Of a stretch of DNA of 64,000 nucleotides, positions 46,135 to 55,914 are shown in pieces. The notes under the pieces are model-generated. The model had not been told where the DNA came from and did no database searches. It worked only from the letters and a program-made list of their open reading frames with translations. Each line of letters begins with the position of its first letter. The first letter of the stretch is position 1. Source of the DNA: Cohnella fermenti (lineage in GTDB: Bacteria > Bacillota > Bacilli > Paenibacillales > Paenibacillaceae). Where the stretch lies: the NCBI RefSeq assembly GCF_004801405.1, contig NZ_SSOB01000004.1:186001-250000 (forward strand), given 5' to 3'. The position numbers and the translations under genes were made by a program.

Positions 46135-47046
46135 ATGAGCGAGGCACTTCAGAAACGATATGATTTTATCCTGTTGTTCGACGTGAAGGACGGCAACCCG
46201 AACGGAGATCCCGATGCAGGTAACCTGCCGCGTGTTGATCCGGAGACGGGGCACGGACTGGTTACGGATGTTAGTCTTAAAAGAAAGATCAGAAACTACG
46301 TAGGATTAAGAATGGAGGATCAGCCTCCTTATGCCATCTTCGTTAAAGAAAAGTCGATCTTGAATCAGACCATTGAGCAGGCATATATCAACTTGGATAT
46401 TGATTTGAACGAGGCCCCTGCTGACCCGAGTGATGGGAAGAAGCGAAATAAGGCAGGTCAAGGACAAGGCAAAGAAGTAGATCGGGCTAGAAAATTCATG
46501 TGCCAGAACTTCTTCGACATCCGAACATTCGGAGCGGTGTTGTCCACAGGGGCGAATGCCGGACAAGTTCGCGGTCCGGTGCAACTCACCTTTGCGCGTT
46601 CGGTCGATCCGGTCATCGCACATGAGCATAGCATTACCAGAATGGCGGTTACTACCGAGGCGGATGCGGAGAAGCAGGGGGGAGACAACCGTACCATGGG
46701 ACGCAAGTTTACGGTTCCGTATGGACTTTATCGAGCCCATGGGTTCGTCTCGGCTCCTCTGGCGAATCAAACGGGATTCTCTGATGTCGATCTGGAATTG
46801 TTATGGGAAGCGATCGAGAACATGTTTGAGCATGATCGTTCCGCAACTCGCGGGTTGATGGGGACAAGAAGACTGATTATTTTCGAACACACGTCCAGAA
46901 TGGGGAATATCTCGGTTCAGAAGCTGTTCGACGCGGTTACGGTAAGTCGAAAGGACGAGAATTTGCCGGCACGAGACTTTAGTGATTATGAAGTTCAGAT
47001 CAATAGTGAACTGATCCCTGACACTGTCAACGTTATTGAGAGATAA
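46135..47046 (+). CDS. cas7c: Cas7c (Csd2), backbone subunit of the type I-C complex
   Basis: The 303-aa RAMP protein coats the crRNA in the effector complex. Typical motifs are [20 protein letters not shown] at the start and [21 protein letters not shown] [20 protein letters not shown] in the middle. The ATG at 46135 fits GAGAGGAAG; a TTG at 46129 is the alternative. It ends 14 bp before the mini-array where cas4 would be expected. Confidence 0.95.
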   Translation: MSEALQKRYDFILLFDVKDGNPNGDPDAGNLPRVDPETGHGLVTDVSLKRKIRNYVGLRMEDQPPYAIFVKEKSILNQTIEQAYINLDIDLNEAPADPSDGKKRNKAGQGQGKEVDRARKFMCQNFFDIRTFGAVLSTGANAGQVRGPVQLTFARSVDPVIAHEHSITRMAVTTEADAEKQGGDNRTMGRKFTVPYGLYRAHGFVSAPLANQTGFSDVDLELLWEAIENMFEHDRSATRGLMGTRRLIIFEHTSRMGNISVQKLFDAVTVSRKDENLPARDFSDYEVQINSELIPDTVNVIER

Positions 47047-47060
47047 GGGCAACGATTGCG

Positions 47061-47162
47061 GTCGCTCCCCGTATGGGGGGCGTGGGTTGAAATTTTGGAA
47101 GCATTAATACTCAGTTGGCCGAGAAGACGGTCGCTCCTCGCTAGGGGAGCGTGGGTTGTAAT
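47061..47162 (+). CRISPR. Two-repeat mini-array between cas7c and truncated cas1
   Basis: Two 33-bp repeats (47061-47093, 47130-47162) flank one 36-bp spacer. Stems are GCTCCCC / GGGGGGC and GCTCCTC / GGGGAGC, closest to array 4. Their tails read GTGGGTTGAAAT and GTGGGTTGTAAT rather than GTGGATTGAAAT. There is no leader. The second repeat joins the cas1 frame directly at TTG 47163. Confidence 0.88.
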
Positions 47163-47966
47163 TTGGCCCGGGTCATCGGGGAGAGCAGGGGCAACGTCGT
47201 CTTGCGCAGAAAACAGTACCGGATCGCAGAGGATGAACGGGCATCGGCGGCGGTGGCACGGAATTTTGTCATTGGGAAGCTCTATAATCAGAAATGGATG
47301 CTTGAGCGTATGACTCGGGATTATCCGCAGCGGATCGACATCGAGAAGTTCAAGACCGTGTCGGGGCAACTGTCGACGGCGATGCAGGAGGCCAGGGAAT
47401 GCGAGGATCTGGAGCTGCTGCGCGGTCTGGAAGGATCGGCGGCGTACAGCTACTTCAGACTGTTTGATGAGATGATCCTGCAGCAGAAGGAAGAGTTCGA
47501 ATTCCGCGGCAGGTCGCGCCGTCCGCCCTTGGACAAGGTGAACGCCATGTTGTCGCTTGCCTATACGCTGCTGGCGAACGACGTTGCGTCGGCGCTCGAA
47601 GGAGTCGGTCTGGACGCGTATGTCGGCTTCCTGCACCGGGACAGGCCCGGTCGCGCATCCCTGGCGCTGGATGTGATGGAGGAACTGCGCGGCGTCTATG
47701 CGGACAAGTTCGTTCTGACCATGATCAACAAGCGGTTGGTCGGGCCGGACGACTTCTGGCAGAAGGAGAACGGGGCGGTCCTCATGAGAGATGAAGCGAG
47801 GAAAAACTTTCTCTCGGCTTGGCAGAGCAAGAAGCAGGAGAAGATTACGCATCCTTATCTCGGAGAGGCGATCTCATGGGGTTTGGTGCCTCACGCGCAG
47901 GCGCTTCTGCTGTCTCGATACTTGCGGGGGGACTTAGATGAATATCCGCCTTTTCTGTGGAAGTAG
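47151..47966 (+). pseudogene. cas1: cas1, N-terminal region deleted and fused to a CRISPR repeat
   Basis: The frame encodes the last three quarters of a type I-C Cas1 integrase (LARVIGESRGN to DEYPPFLWK). The missing part is roughly 75 residues, the N-terminal beta domain needed for dimer formation. Catalytic Glu (RGLEGSAAYSYF) and the His in FLHRDRPGRASLALD are kept. The join is exact: repeat sequence ends at 47162 and cas1 codons begin at 47163. Translation could only start within the repeat (GTG 47151), with a poor site. Higher GC than the effector genes suggests that it belongs to the older system. Spacer integration is unlikely. Confidence 0.92.
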
Positions 47967-47976
47967 GTGATTTCAA

Positions 47977-48267
47977 GTGTTGGTACTGATTACGTATGAC
48001 GTCAGCACAGTGACGAGCGCGGGGAGAAGCCGCTTGCGTCAGGTGTCGAAGGCATGCCTGAATTGCGGCCAGCGGGTGCAGAACTCGGTGTTCGAATGTA
48101 TCGTTGATGCCACTCAGTTCAAGAAGCTCAAGCTGGAGCTTCTGAGCCTCATCGACGAGGAAGAAGACAGTCTTCGATTCTACCAACTCGGGAACAATTA
48201 TAAGAGCAAGGTAGAGCATGTCGGCATTAAGGCGGCGTTGGACCTGGAGGGACCTTTGATTTTGTGA
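47977..48267 (+). CDS. cas2: Cas2, type I-C
   Basis: The 96-aa protein (MLVLITYDVSTVTSAGRSRL, then QNSVFECIVD) is intact and of standard length. Cas2 bridges two Cas1 dimers in the spacer-integration complex. The GTG start at 47977 is preceded by AGGTGAT. It lies 10 bp after the truncated cas1 and is followed 55 bp later by the leader of array 4. Without a full Cas1 it probably has no working partner. Confidence 0.95.
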   Translation: MLVLITYDVSTVTSAGRSRLRQVSKACLNCGQRVQNSVFECIVDATQFKKLKLELLSLIDEEEDSLRFYQLGNNYKSKVEHVGIKAALDLEGPLIL

Positions 48268-48321
48268 AAATGGGCTCCAGCGAGCAAGGGAGAACAACGG
48301 TGGTGGCAGGTGGCTTTTATT

Positions 48322-48491
48322 GGTGCGAATGCCAAGCTCACATGATTTTGCCGGGGGTTTCGCACCAGGAAAATGAGGCGAAATTGTTTGTTTGCGATTG
48401 AATCGATTTGTAAATCTGTGTTTGTATGTTTGAATGTCTGCGATTCAGTTTCTTGCGAGGGCAAAAAGGCCTCCTAAGGCTTCGAATCGCC
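48322..48491 (+). promoter_or_regulatory. Leader of CRISPR array 4
   Basis: Homologous to the other leaders. The paired motif GGTGCGAAT / (A to T)TTCGCACC is at 48322-48366, one mismatch, and the first repeat lies 125 bp later. Confidence 0.8.
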
Positions 48492-49397
48492 GTCGCTCCT
48501 CGCGAGAGGAGCGTGGATTGAAATTTCGACGTGTATTCGGCCAGGTCGAGCATGGGATGTCGCTCCTCGCGAGAGGAGCGTGGATTGAAATAGCCTGCGC
48601 TGGACCGTTTCGTATTGCTCGTCATGTCGCTCCTCGCGAGAGGAGCGTGGATTGAAATCCATCGATTAGCCTATCCAGCAGGAGGTCGTATCGTCGCTCC
48701 TCGCGAGAGGAGCGTGGATTGAAATCTTCTGCTGTTCCGGCTCCGGCTGCCCTTGTACCGTCGCTCCTCGCGAGAGGAGCGTGGATTGAAATAGATTGGT
48801 GAACTTCCTCTCCGCCTTTGGGTACGTCGCTCCTCGCGAGAGGAGCGTGGATTGAAATTGCATTTCGTCCCTCCCCCCTATGGTTGTATTTGGTCGCTCC
48901 TCGCGAGAGGAGCGTGGATTGAAATGCGATTCCGCGATATTGCAGAGCGGGGGCTCTGCGTCGCTCCTCGCGAGAGGAGCGTGGATTGAAATATCCCTCC
49001 TGATACCCCCTCATCTGCTGTTGTTGGTCGCTCCTCGCGAGAGGAGCGTGGATTGAAATGTTTAGGAGAATCGCGAATTGAGATGTAATAAACGTCGCTC
49101 CTCGCGAGAGGAGCGTGGATTGAAATGCACGATCAATATAGGACTGCCCGCCGAGGCCGTGTCGCTCCTCGCGAGAGGCGCGTGGATTGAAATATTGACC
49201 TCGTTAATAAACTGGACGTCCGGCTGATCGTCGCTCCTCGCGAGAGGAGCGTGGATTGAAATACGACCCACGCTAGCAGCAGCGTGGACCCAGAACGTGT
49301 CGCTCCTCGCGAGAGGAGCGTGGATTGAAATGTATCGTCATAAAAAATCCCACGGCCAACCCCTGGTCGCTCCTCGCGAGAGGAGCGTGGATGAAAT
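48492..49397 (+). CRISPR. CRISPR array 4, type I-C, 14 repeats
   Basis: Fourteen 33-bp repeats start at 48492, 48559, 48626, 48693, 48760, 48826, 48893, 48960, 49027, 49094, 49161, 49230, 49299 and 49366, with 13 spacers of 33-36 bp. The stem is GCTCCTC / GAGGAGC around GCGA, and the tail is GTGGATTGAAAT. The repeat at 49161 has one change and the last lacks one T. It lies directly after cas2, the usual place for a type I-C array. Confidence 0.98.
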
Positions 49398-50004
49398 TTC
49401 CACTGACCACTTACTGACATGAGCCCTCTGGCGGCATTAGGTCTCTTCTCCCTTTCGTTCAGGATAAGAAGGTGCAAGGGAATGGGCTGTCCTACGACCC
49501 AAGGGCGTGACCGGCAAGCGGAGGTTCCTGATCCAAGGGGAGAAGAGGCATAAGGGTTCAGAAGGGGGATAACGACAGCGACTGTACGAACCATAATATG
49601 GAAATAAATGCGCCTACTCGCCAACTCACCAACCTGCAGACCGCGTCGGGACGGTGCTAGACGGTGGTGGGACTTTTCTGTCTAAATCCGGTACAGACCG
49701 CTATTAGCGCCAATTGTATGTGAAAAACCGCATAGATTGGGCGAGACGAGGCAGCGAGTGAAGGCAGCAAGTGAAGCGAGCTTGAAGGAGCCTCTGGCTC
49801 GTAACTAAGCAAGAGAGCTCCTCGGAATGGCGGTTTATCGTTGAAGGTCTGCCGTCGGGCAGGTGCGTTCGTTGCCCGGTCGTTGCCCGTTCGGGAGCGT
49901 GGAGCGTGGAGTGTGACGGGGATGGGGAATTCCTGCAACAGAGAGCCCCCAGCTTCGCGACACGAGCAGCGCGCGGGATGGGGGCGTTCTTGCAATTCGG
50001 CGCC
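49398..50004. other. Intergenic region after array 4, no gene seen
   Basis: No credible gene. It holds two copies of the 30-bp TCCTGAACGA-type element (49433-49464 inverted, 49526-49554 direct) and one ATGTGAAAAACCGCAT element at about 49716. Confidence 0.65.
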
Positions 50005-51045
50005 TTACAGCCGGACTTCGCGGCCGAGCTCGGCGGATTCGTAGATGGCGCAGAGGATCTTGATCATGTCGACGCCGTGGTCCGGCGTGATGATCGGCGA
50101 CTCCTTGCCGAGGATGCAGGCGACGAAGTGCTGGATGTTGGCCGTGTGCTGCGGCGTCTGAGACGGGGAGAAGCGCGGCTTCTGGTCGATCAGGATGCCC
50201 TCGTTCTCCGTGAAGAGCGACAGCTTATCGTTCACGAGGCTGAAGCCGCCTTCGGTGCCTCTCCATTCGAGGAACTTCTTCTCTTCCTCGATGTTGGACG
50301 CCCAACTGAACTCGATCTGAAGGGAGGCGCCGTTGTCGAAGCGGATGAAGCCGGCCGCAAGGTCCTCGACGTCGAACGTTCCCTTCGGGATGGAGCCGTC
50401 CGCTTCCGGACGATCGGCGAACTTGCGGTACGTGGAGCCCGATACGGTCACCGGCTTCGGGTTGCCCGCGAGCCACATCGCCATATCGATCATATGCACG
50501 CCGAGGTCGATCAGCGGACCGCCGCCAGACAGCTCCTTGGTCGTGAACCAGCCGCCGCGTCCAGGAATGCCCCGGCGACGAATCCAGCCGCAGCGGCCCA
50601 TGTAGAGGTCGCCCATCGCTCCTTGGCCGATGATCTTCTTCGCGAACTTCGCTTCCTCGGAGAAGCGGTTGTTGCGCATCGTCATGAGCAGCTTGCCGGA
50701 AGAGCGCGCGACGTCGGCCATCTTCTGGGCTTCGACCGGGTTCACCGCATCGGGCTTCTCGCAGAAGACGTGCTTGCCGGCTTGCAGCGCGGCGATCGCG
50801 ATCTCCGAATGGTACAGATTCGGGGTGCTGATGCCGACGATGTCGATGGCCGGATCGGCGAGCAGCTCCTTGTAATCGTCGTACACCTTCGCGTCCGGGA
50901 AGTCCTTCGCCGCCGCTTCGGCGGACGGCTTGAATGCGTCGCAGAAGGCGACAATCTCCACTTCCTTAATCGACAACCAGCCGGGCAGATGCGCAAATTT
51001 GAAAATACCGCCTGTCCCGATAACCCCTACTTTGAGCGTAGTCAT
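50005..51045 (-). CDS. Gfo/Idh/MocA-family oxidoreductase
   Basis: The 346-aa protein starts with a Rossmann NAD(P)-binding fold (VGVIGTGGIFKFAHLPGW, residues 5-22), has the EKP motif (VFCEKPDAVN), and a C-terminal domain with GGGPLIDLGVHMIDMAMWL, typical of sugar dehydrogenases of this family. The start at MTTLKVG (51045) is used; GGAGG lies 14 bases upstream. It is not closely related to the oxidoreductase at 24791. No partner genes are adjacent. The substrate is unknown. Confidence 0.93.
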   Translation of the reverse strand: MTTLKVGVIGTGGIFKFAHLPGWLSIKEVEIVAFCDAFKPSAEAAAKDFPDAKVYDDYKELLADPAIDIVGISTPNLYHSEIAIAALQAGKHVFCEKPDAVNPVEAQKMADVARSSGKLLMTMRNNRFSEEAKFAKKIIGQGAMGDLYMGRCGWIRRRGIPGRGGWFTTKELSGGGPLIDLGVHMIDMAMWLAGNPKPVTVSGSTYRKFADRPEADGSIPKGTFDVEDLAAGFIRFDNGASLQIEFSWASNIEEEKKFLEWRGTEGGFSLVNDKLSLFTENEGILIDQKPRFSPSQTPQHTANIQHFVACILGKESPIITPDHGVDMIKILCAIYESAELGREVRL

Positions 51046-51117
51046 TCCTTCAATAATCCTCCTCGATCGTGTGGCGCGATGTGTGTTAGTGAATTGGAGC
51101 AGTCCGTTCCCCATTGT

Positions 51118-51139
51118 AATGGAACAAGCGCTTCCAATC
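51118..51139. promoter_or_regulatory. Possible LacI/CcpA-type operator
   Basis: The site has AAGCGCTT at its core and TGGAA / TTCCA arms 7 bp apart, upstream of the oxidoreductase gene. It departs from the cre consensus at one end. Confidence 0.4.
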
Positions 51140-51188
51140 GATTACGGATGGAATGGAATGATTACGGTGATCTGTTTGTTTTTTGCGT

Positions 51189-54100
51189 TTAGTCCAGCAG
51201 CTTAAGCTCCTTCGCTTGGGCGACCGCCTTCGTTCTTCGGTTTACCTTAAGCTTGGCGAAAATATTTTTGACATGAACCTTAACCGTCCCTATAGCGATG
51301 ATCAGACGGTCGGCGATCTCCTTGTTGGACATGCCCGAGGCGAGCAGGGAGAGCACCTCCAGCTCCCGTTCGGTGAGCGGCTCGTCCATGGCGACCGGGC
51401 TCGGTCCGAGCTCGAGCGTCTCGTCTTCGTCCGCCTGCGATGGAAGCGGATCGGGCAGGCTCTGAAGGACGCACATCAGGATCGCCTGCGTCGCCATTGT
51501 CCGCAGCACCGAGACGCGCTCCGGCGCGAAGACGCCCCCAGTGTGCTTGTTCTCCAGGTACAGCACCCCGAGCGTCGTTCCGTGACGGGCGATCGGGAGG
51601 CAGAGCGCGGATTCGGGCTGGCGCTTGGCGAGATAAGGATTGTGCATCACCCAACTCTCGGCTTCGCCCGAATGGACAACATCCTCTTGCGTGCGGAAGA
51701 CGTAGCGGATCAGCCCTTCCGGCAGCAGCGAGTTGTCGTTCCATACTAGCGGCGAAGGGGAAGCCTCGTCCTCGGAGTCCAGATAGACCTGAAGGAACAG
51801 CTCGTCGTTGCTGCTTGTGATCAAGGCGCCCTTGGCCGCTCCCGAATGCCGCAGGATCGTATTCATGATCTCGGCGAGCACGGCATCGATATCGATCTGA
51901 TGGGAGATCGCCTGCGTCGTGCGAAGAATGGCCGCCAGATCGACGCTGGCGCCCGAACGGGGATCGTTCGCCGGCTCCGCGGCCATCTCGGACGAAGCGG
52001 CAATCAGACTCTCCGTCTCATGGACCGCCTCCTCCACGGATTCCAGCCTCAAGTTGAAGATTTGCTCGTCCATCCTTTTGATTTTCCCAGGGAGCTGCCA
52101 CTGCCGATACCCCTCCAACGAGACTTGAGCGTAATGAAGGGCCGTCTTGATCCGGTTCCGGCTCCGATAGTGATTCGAGGCCAGTTCCCCGCCAACGCCG
52201 GTTACATGGAAGTCCCCGCGCTCCCAAGCCTCGCGCAGCGCCCGGTCGTAGCGCTCCTCGGCGAAGCCGTCGTCGCCTGCAGTCGAGGCGTAGTCGGCCT
52301 GGAGCAAGTACCAGCGGGGCAAATAATTGGCCGGGCTGCACTCGGCCCATCGCCGGAAGAGCTGCAGCTCGCGCTTTAGCCCCTTGCGAAGCGGAGACCG
52401 ACGGTCCGATAGCCGGTAAACCGCCAGCTCGGCCAGAATTCCGTAGTAGACGCATTCCGGCCAATGCGGCAGGTGCGTGGAGAACTCCTGATGAACGGCC
52501 GCCTGGCTCGCCCAACGAACGGCCTCCTCGAAGCGTCCGTCGAGGTAGATGAGCTGCGTCTTGTAGGCGCAATATTGATACATCGTCGTGCCGGAGGTCT
52601 CTTCCTTCCCGATGCGGCCGAGGAATTCGCGCTCGTCGAAGCCGGGGCTGTCGAACGAATCCGCAGCTTCGGTGCGGCCTTGGAGGGCAAGAATCCACTG
52701 CTGATAGAGGTAAAAGTTCTGGCGAACAAACTCGTCCTTCGTCGTATCCAGAACGGCCAGGTAATCGGCGATCTGTCTGGCCAGGTCGCTGAGCGAAGCT
52801 CTCGTGTAGAGCGAGTTGACGTGCGCCCCCATCGCGTAGCTGGCGAACACGTAATCCCCGGAATCCATCCCGGTGCGAAGCGCCTTGTGCAGGTAAGCTT
52901 CCCCTTCGCGCGCGTCTCCTCCGAACTGGCAGAGGACTCCGCCGAACATCGTATAGGATTTGCTCTTCACCGAAGCGACGTTGCAGCGCTCCGCCAGCTC
53001 CACCCCGACCTCGGCGATGGCGAACCCCTTCTTGAAGTTGCCCATCAACTGCCCGAGAATGATGCCGTATGAGGTGTAGGCGGCAGCCGACACCGGCGAA
53101 TTGCCGTGCTTCAGGGAGAGCAGGATCGCCCGGCAGATCAGCATGACGAATACGCTCTTGTCGGTGAAGAACGTAGACGGGACGATGGCCAGAATCAGGT
53201 TCATCGCCGCGATGCGATCGGGGTCCGTCATCTCGTCCTTCCGGGCCAGCCGATCGTAACGATCGCGCAGAAGGGTCTCGATCCGAAGCAGCTCGAACCA
53301 GAGCAGCGCCTTGCCCGGCTTGGACGGAATATGAACATGATGCTCCCGGAGGCATTGCAGCCCCAGCTCGGTTCCTTCCAGGTAACGCCCTTGGTTGATG
53401 TATTGCATGATCCGAATCAATTGCACCCGGCTTCGCTCCGCCGTCGTCCGGGCGCGGCCGAGCAGGGCGTCGAGCTGCCGCTCGGATTCCGCCGCGTGGC
53501 CGCATAAGTATTCGCACTCGGCCTTCTGGACGCGGAGCTCGAAGCTGAGGCCGAAGTTCCGCTCCCAGTCCCGCTCGGCAAGCAGCTCCGCGCCAATTGA
53601 GAAGTAGCCCAGCGCGATATCGTGCGCGGAGGAGGACTTGGCCCGCTGCCCGGCTTCCAGGTTCCATTCGGCAAGCGCAAGCCGTTCCTGCTCGTTCGTT
53701 ATCCGGGCATGCCCGCGATTCCATTGGTTAACCGCCTCGAACAAGCGATCGCGCCGCTCGTTATCCTCCGCCATCAGCAGCCGGCCGATCCGAATATGGT
53801 TGAGCTGCTTCTCTTCCTCGTCCATCCGCGCGTAGATCGTCTTCTGAATATTGTCGTGGGAGAAGCGATAGTGATCGTCCTCCGCAGGGACGATAATGCC
53901 TTCGAGCTCCAGCGACCGCCAGTGCGCGTCGCACGCTTCGCCCCCGGCGGCCAACGCCTTCTCGACCAGCCGCGGTTCGAATACGCTTCCTGCGCAGGAA
54001 GCCAGCTTGAGAAGCTGCTGCGCTTCTTCGCACAGGCGCGCCAGCCGCTGCCCGATCAGATCCTGGACGGCGTAGCTCGGAGAACGCTCGAGGAATCGCC

Positions 54101-55568
54101 CCAGGTCCCATTGCCAGCGGCGCGTCTCCTGCACATAGCTCAAGATGCGATCCTTCTGCAGGCTCAGCAGGATCTCCTTCAAGTGATAGGGATTGCCGCG
54201 GGATTGCGGATAGAGCAGCTCGGTCAGGCTCAAGGCGGTCTCTTCGTCGCAGTTCAGAAGCTCAAGGACGATTCGGCTCATCTGCTCCAATCCGAGAGGC
54301 GAGAGGGACAGGTGGCGCACGACCGCTTGCCTCGCCACAATCTTATCCGCTTCGAAGCCGGGGAGCTTGCTCCGGTCCGTCTCGGAAGGCCGATACGAGA
54401 AGACGAACAGCATGTGCTGGTTCTCGGGATCGGACAGAAGCGCCTGGAGCAACTGCAGCGAGGAAGCGTTCGCCCAATGCAGATCGTCGATGAACAGAAC
54501 GATCGGATGCTCCTTGGACGCGAGCGTCTGCACGAGGCGGCGGAACGCATAGATGAAGCGCTTCTGCGCATCGCTCGCGGGCAGCTCCTCGACATCGGGC
54601 GTATCCTCGAGAAGCAGGTCAAGCTCGGGCAGAATGGCGGTCAGAACGCCGGCATTCGGACCCAGCGCTGCCTGAAGCCGAGCCCTCCAGCGCTCGACGC
54701 GCTCGCGCGGCTCTCCGAGCAGGTGCCTCAGAAGCCCGCGGAACGCTTCGATAATCGGGTGATAAGGGCTCTCCTTCGACAGCTGATCGAACTTGCCGGC
54801 GATATAGAAGTGCTGGCGCTGGTTCGCCTGCTGGCGGAACAGCTCGTTCATCAGGCTGGTCTTGCCGATACCGGCATCTCCGGCGAGGTAGACCAATTCG
54901 GTCGAGCCGAAGCCTGCCGAGTACAGCGCCTGCGTCAGCACGGAGATCTCGTAATCCCGCCCATGGAAGCCCGATTCGGTGAAGACGGCGTCCGGGGAGC
55001 GCTCAAGCTTGTCCAGGTCCGCGAGCAGGAAGCCGGCGCTTGGATAACGCTTGTCCGGGTTCTTCTCCAGAAGCTTCAGGACAAGCGGCTCGAAGCCGGA
55101 CGGCAGCGAGATTCCGAGCTCCGCGAAGGACGGAGGGCTCTGCGTCAGATGCCGGTAAATCCATTCCGACGGCGAATCCGCCTCGAAGGGCAACCGTCCG
55201 GTCAGAAGCTCGTAATAGATGGCGCCGAGCGAGTACAGGTCGCTTCGTTCATCCGCCGAGCGCATCATTCGGCCGGTGTTCTCGGGGGAACAGTAAGGCA
55301 GCGCTTCCGGCTCAAGCGCAAGCTCGCCAAGCCGTTCGCGGCCGTCGTCCTTCCGGCGAACCGAATTCTCCGAATCGAGCAGGCGGGCCTCTTCCCCGCC
55401 GCGGGCGACGGCAATGCGTTCCGGCCTCAGATCGAGATGCAGAAGCTGCTGCCGGTGAAGCCGTTCCACGCTCGCGGCCAGCGTTCGGGCAAGACGGAGG
55501 AAGGAATCCGCGGACAGGGCGGAGCGTCCCATCATATATTCTCTAAGCGTCACAGTTGGAAAATCCAC
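51189..55568 (-). CDS. Large regulator: kinase-like, AAA ATPase, TPR-like, GAF and LuxR domains
   Basis: The 1459-aa protein has, in order, a partial kinase-like domain (about 1-190), an AAA-type ATPase with Walker [10 protein letters not shown] (about 230) and Walker B LFIDDLHW (about 355), a long helical TPR-like region (about 600-1190), a GAF domain (about 1215-1365), and a LuxR helix-turn-helix (about 1395-1455, [22 protein letters not shown]). Such giants are signal-integrating activators. The kinase part lacks the N-lobe with the ATP Lys, has HLD for HRD and no DFG, so it is a pseudokinase. The start is GTG at 55568 with AGAGGAG 12 bases upstream. An in-frame stop lies 15 codons further back, so the N-lobe is truly absent. 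No target genes are evident. Confidence 0.88.
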   Translation of the reverse strand: MDFPTVTLREYMMGRSALSADSFLRLARTLAASVERLHRQQLLHLDLRPERIAVARGGEEARLLDSENSVRRKDDGRERLGELALEPEALPYCSPENTGRMMRSADERSDLYSLGAIYYELLTGRLPFEADSPSEWIYRHLTQSPPSFAELGISLPSGFEPLVLKLLEKNPDKRYPSAGFLLADLDKLERSPDAVFTESGFHGRDYEISVLTQALYSAGFGSTELVYLAGDAGIGKTSLMNELFRQQANQRQHFYIAGKFDQLSKESPYHPIIEAFRGLLRHLLGEPRERVERWRARLQAALGPNAGVLTAILPELDLLLEDTPDVEELPASDAQKRFIYAFRRLVQTLASKEHPIVLFIDDLHWANASSLQLLQALLSDPENQHMLFVFSYRPSETDRSKLPGFEADKIVARQAVVRHLSLSPLGLEQMSRIVLELLNCDEETALSLTELLYPQSRGNPYHLKEILLSLQKDRILSYVQETRRWQWDLGRFLERSPSYAVQDLIGQRLARLCEEAQQLLKLASCAGSVFEPRLVEKALAAGGEACDAHWRSLELEGIIVPAEDDHYRFSHDNIQKTIYARMDEEEKQLNHIRIGRLLMAEDNERRDRLFEAVNQWNRGHARITNEQERLALAEWNLEAGQRAKSSSAHDIALGYFSIGAELLAERDWERNFGLSFELRVQKAECEYLCGHAAESERQLDALLGRARTTAERSRVQLIRIMQYINQGRYLEGTELGLQCLREHHVHIPSKPGKALLWFELLRIETLLRDRYDRLARKDEMTDPDRIAAMNLILAIVPSTFFTDKSVFVMLICRAILLSLKHGNSPVSAAAYTSYGIILGQLMGNFKKGFAIAEVGVELAERCNVASVKSKSYTMFGGVLCQFGGDAREGEAYLHKALRTGMDSGDYVFASYAMGAHVNSLYTRASLSDLARQIADYLAVLDTTKDEFVRQNFYLYQQWILALQGRTEAADSFDSPGFDEREFLGRIGKEETSGTTMYQYCAYKTQLIYLDGRFEEAVRWASQAAVHQEFSTHLPHWPECVYYGILAELAVYRLSDRRSPLRKGLKRELQLFRRWAECSPANYLPRWYLLQADYASTAGDDGFAEERYDRALREAWERGDFHVTGVGGELASNHYRSRNRIKTALHYAQVSLEGYRQWQLPGKIKRMDEQIFNLRLESVEEAVHETESLIAASSEMAAEPANDPRSGASVDLAAILRTTQAISHQIDIDAVLAEIMNTILRHSGAAKGALITSSNDELFLQVYLDSEDEASPSPLVWNDNSLLPEGLIRYVFRTQEDVVHSGEAESWVMHNPYLAKRQPESALCLPIARHGTTLGVLYLENKHTGGVFAPERVSVLRTMATQAILMCVLQSLPDPLPSQADEDETLELGPSPVAMDEPLTERELEVLSLLASGMSNKEIADRLIIAIGTVKVHVKNIFAKLKVNRRTKAVAQAKELKLLD

Positions 55569-55734
55569 TTCGGTACCGAGCTCCTCTGGCCTTGATATTT
55601 TGCCGACCTTCTATAGTATCCATCATAAAACGGGGGCACGGAGATTTCCAGATGCAAAGCAAATGAGAAGCTCCCTCGAGGCCGCGTTCAAGCGCGGACA
55701 ATCGGGGGAGCTTCGTTGGAGTCGTTGTCCGGCC

Positions 55735-55821
55735 TCAGTGATTGTTGCCCGAGCCGTTGCTCTTCTTGTCCGAAGAGCGCGTCTTCGTGTTCTTGTTCGC
55801 GTGCCCCTGCTGCTTGGCCAA
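55735..55821 (-). CDS. Very small basic hydrophilic protein (28 aa), hypothetical
   Basis: The frame reads MAKQQGHANKNTKTRSSDKK and ends SNGSGNNH. It starts with TTG at 55821 and has a strong AAGGAGG 8 bases upstream. A hairpin (GAAGCTCCC / GGGAGCTTC, 55667-55714) follows on the same strand and could terminate it. Such Lys/Asn/Gly-rich peptides in Firmicutes include small spore proteins, but I do not recognise this one. Confidence 0.5.
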   Translation of the reverse strand: MAKQQGHANKNTKTRSSDKKSNGSGNNH

Positions 55822-55914
55822 GTGTGTCGCCTCCTTCGTTCGCGGAGTGAATCTAGTGTGCCGACTTGGCGCGAAGATATGCGGAGAGCGGAAGAGCATA
55901 AAGCGTCCGCTAAA

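Noticed and set aside
47056..47313. Frame starting in the mini-array (MRSLPVWGAWVEILEA)
   Set aside because: It is an out-of-frame reading of the repeats and the cas1 fragment; cas1 continues in the other frame.
34681..49397. The four arrays as parts of different CRISPR types
   Set aside because: All share the type I-C handle GTGGATTGAAAT, the same leader and the same spacing. Only the stem varies, so one subtype is enough.
53622..55595. 657-codon plus-strand open frame opposite the giant regulator
   Set aside because: Shadow frame with no domain; the minus-strand gene is clearly real.
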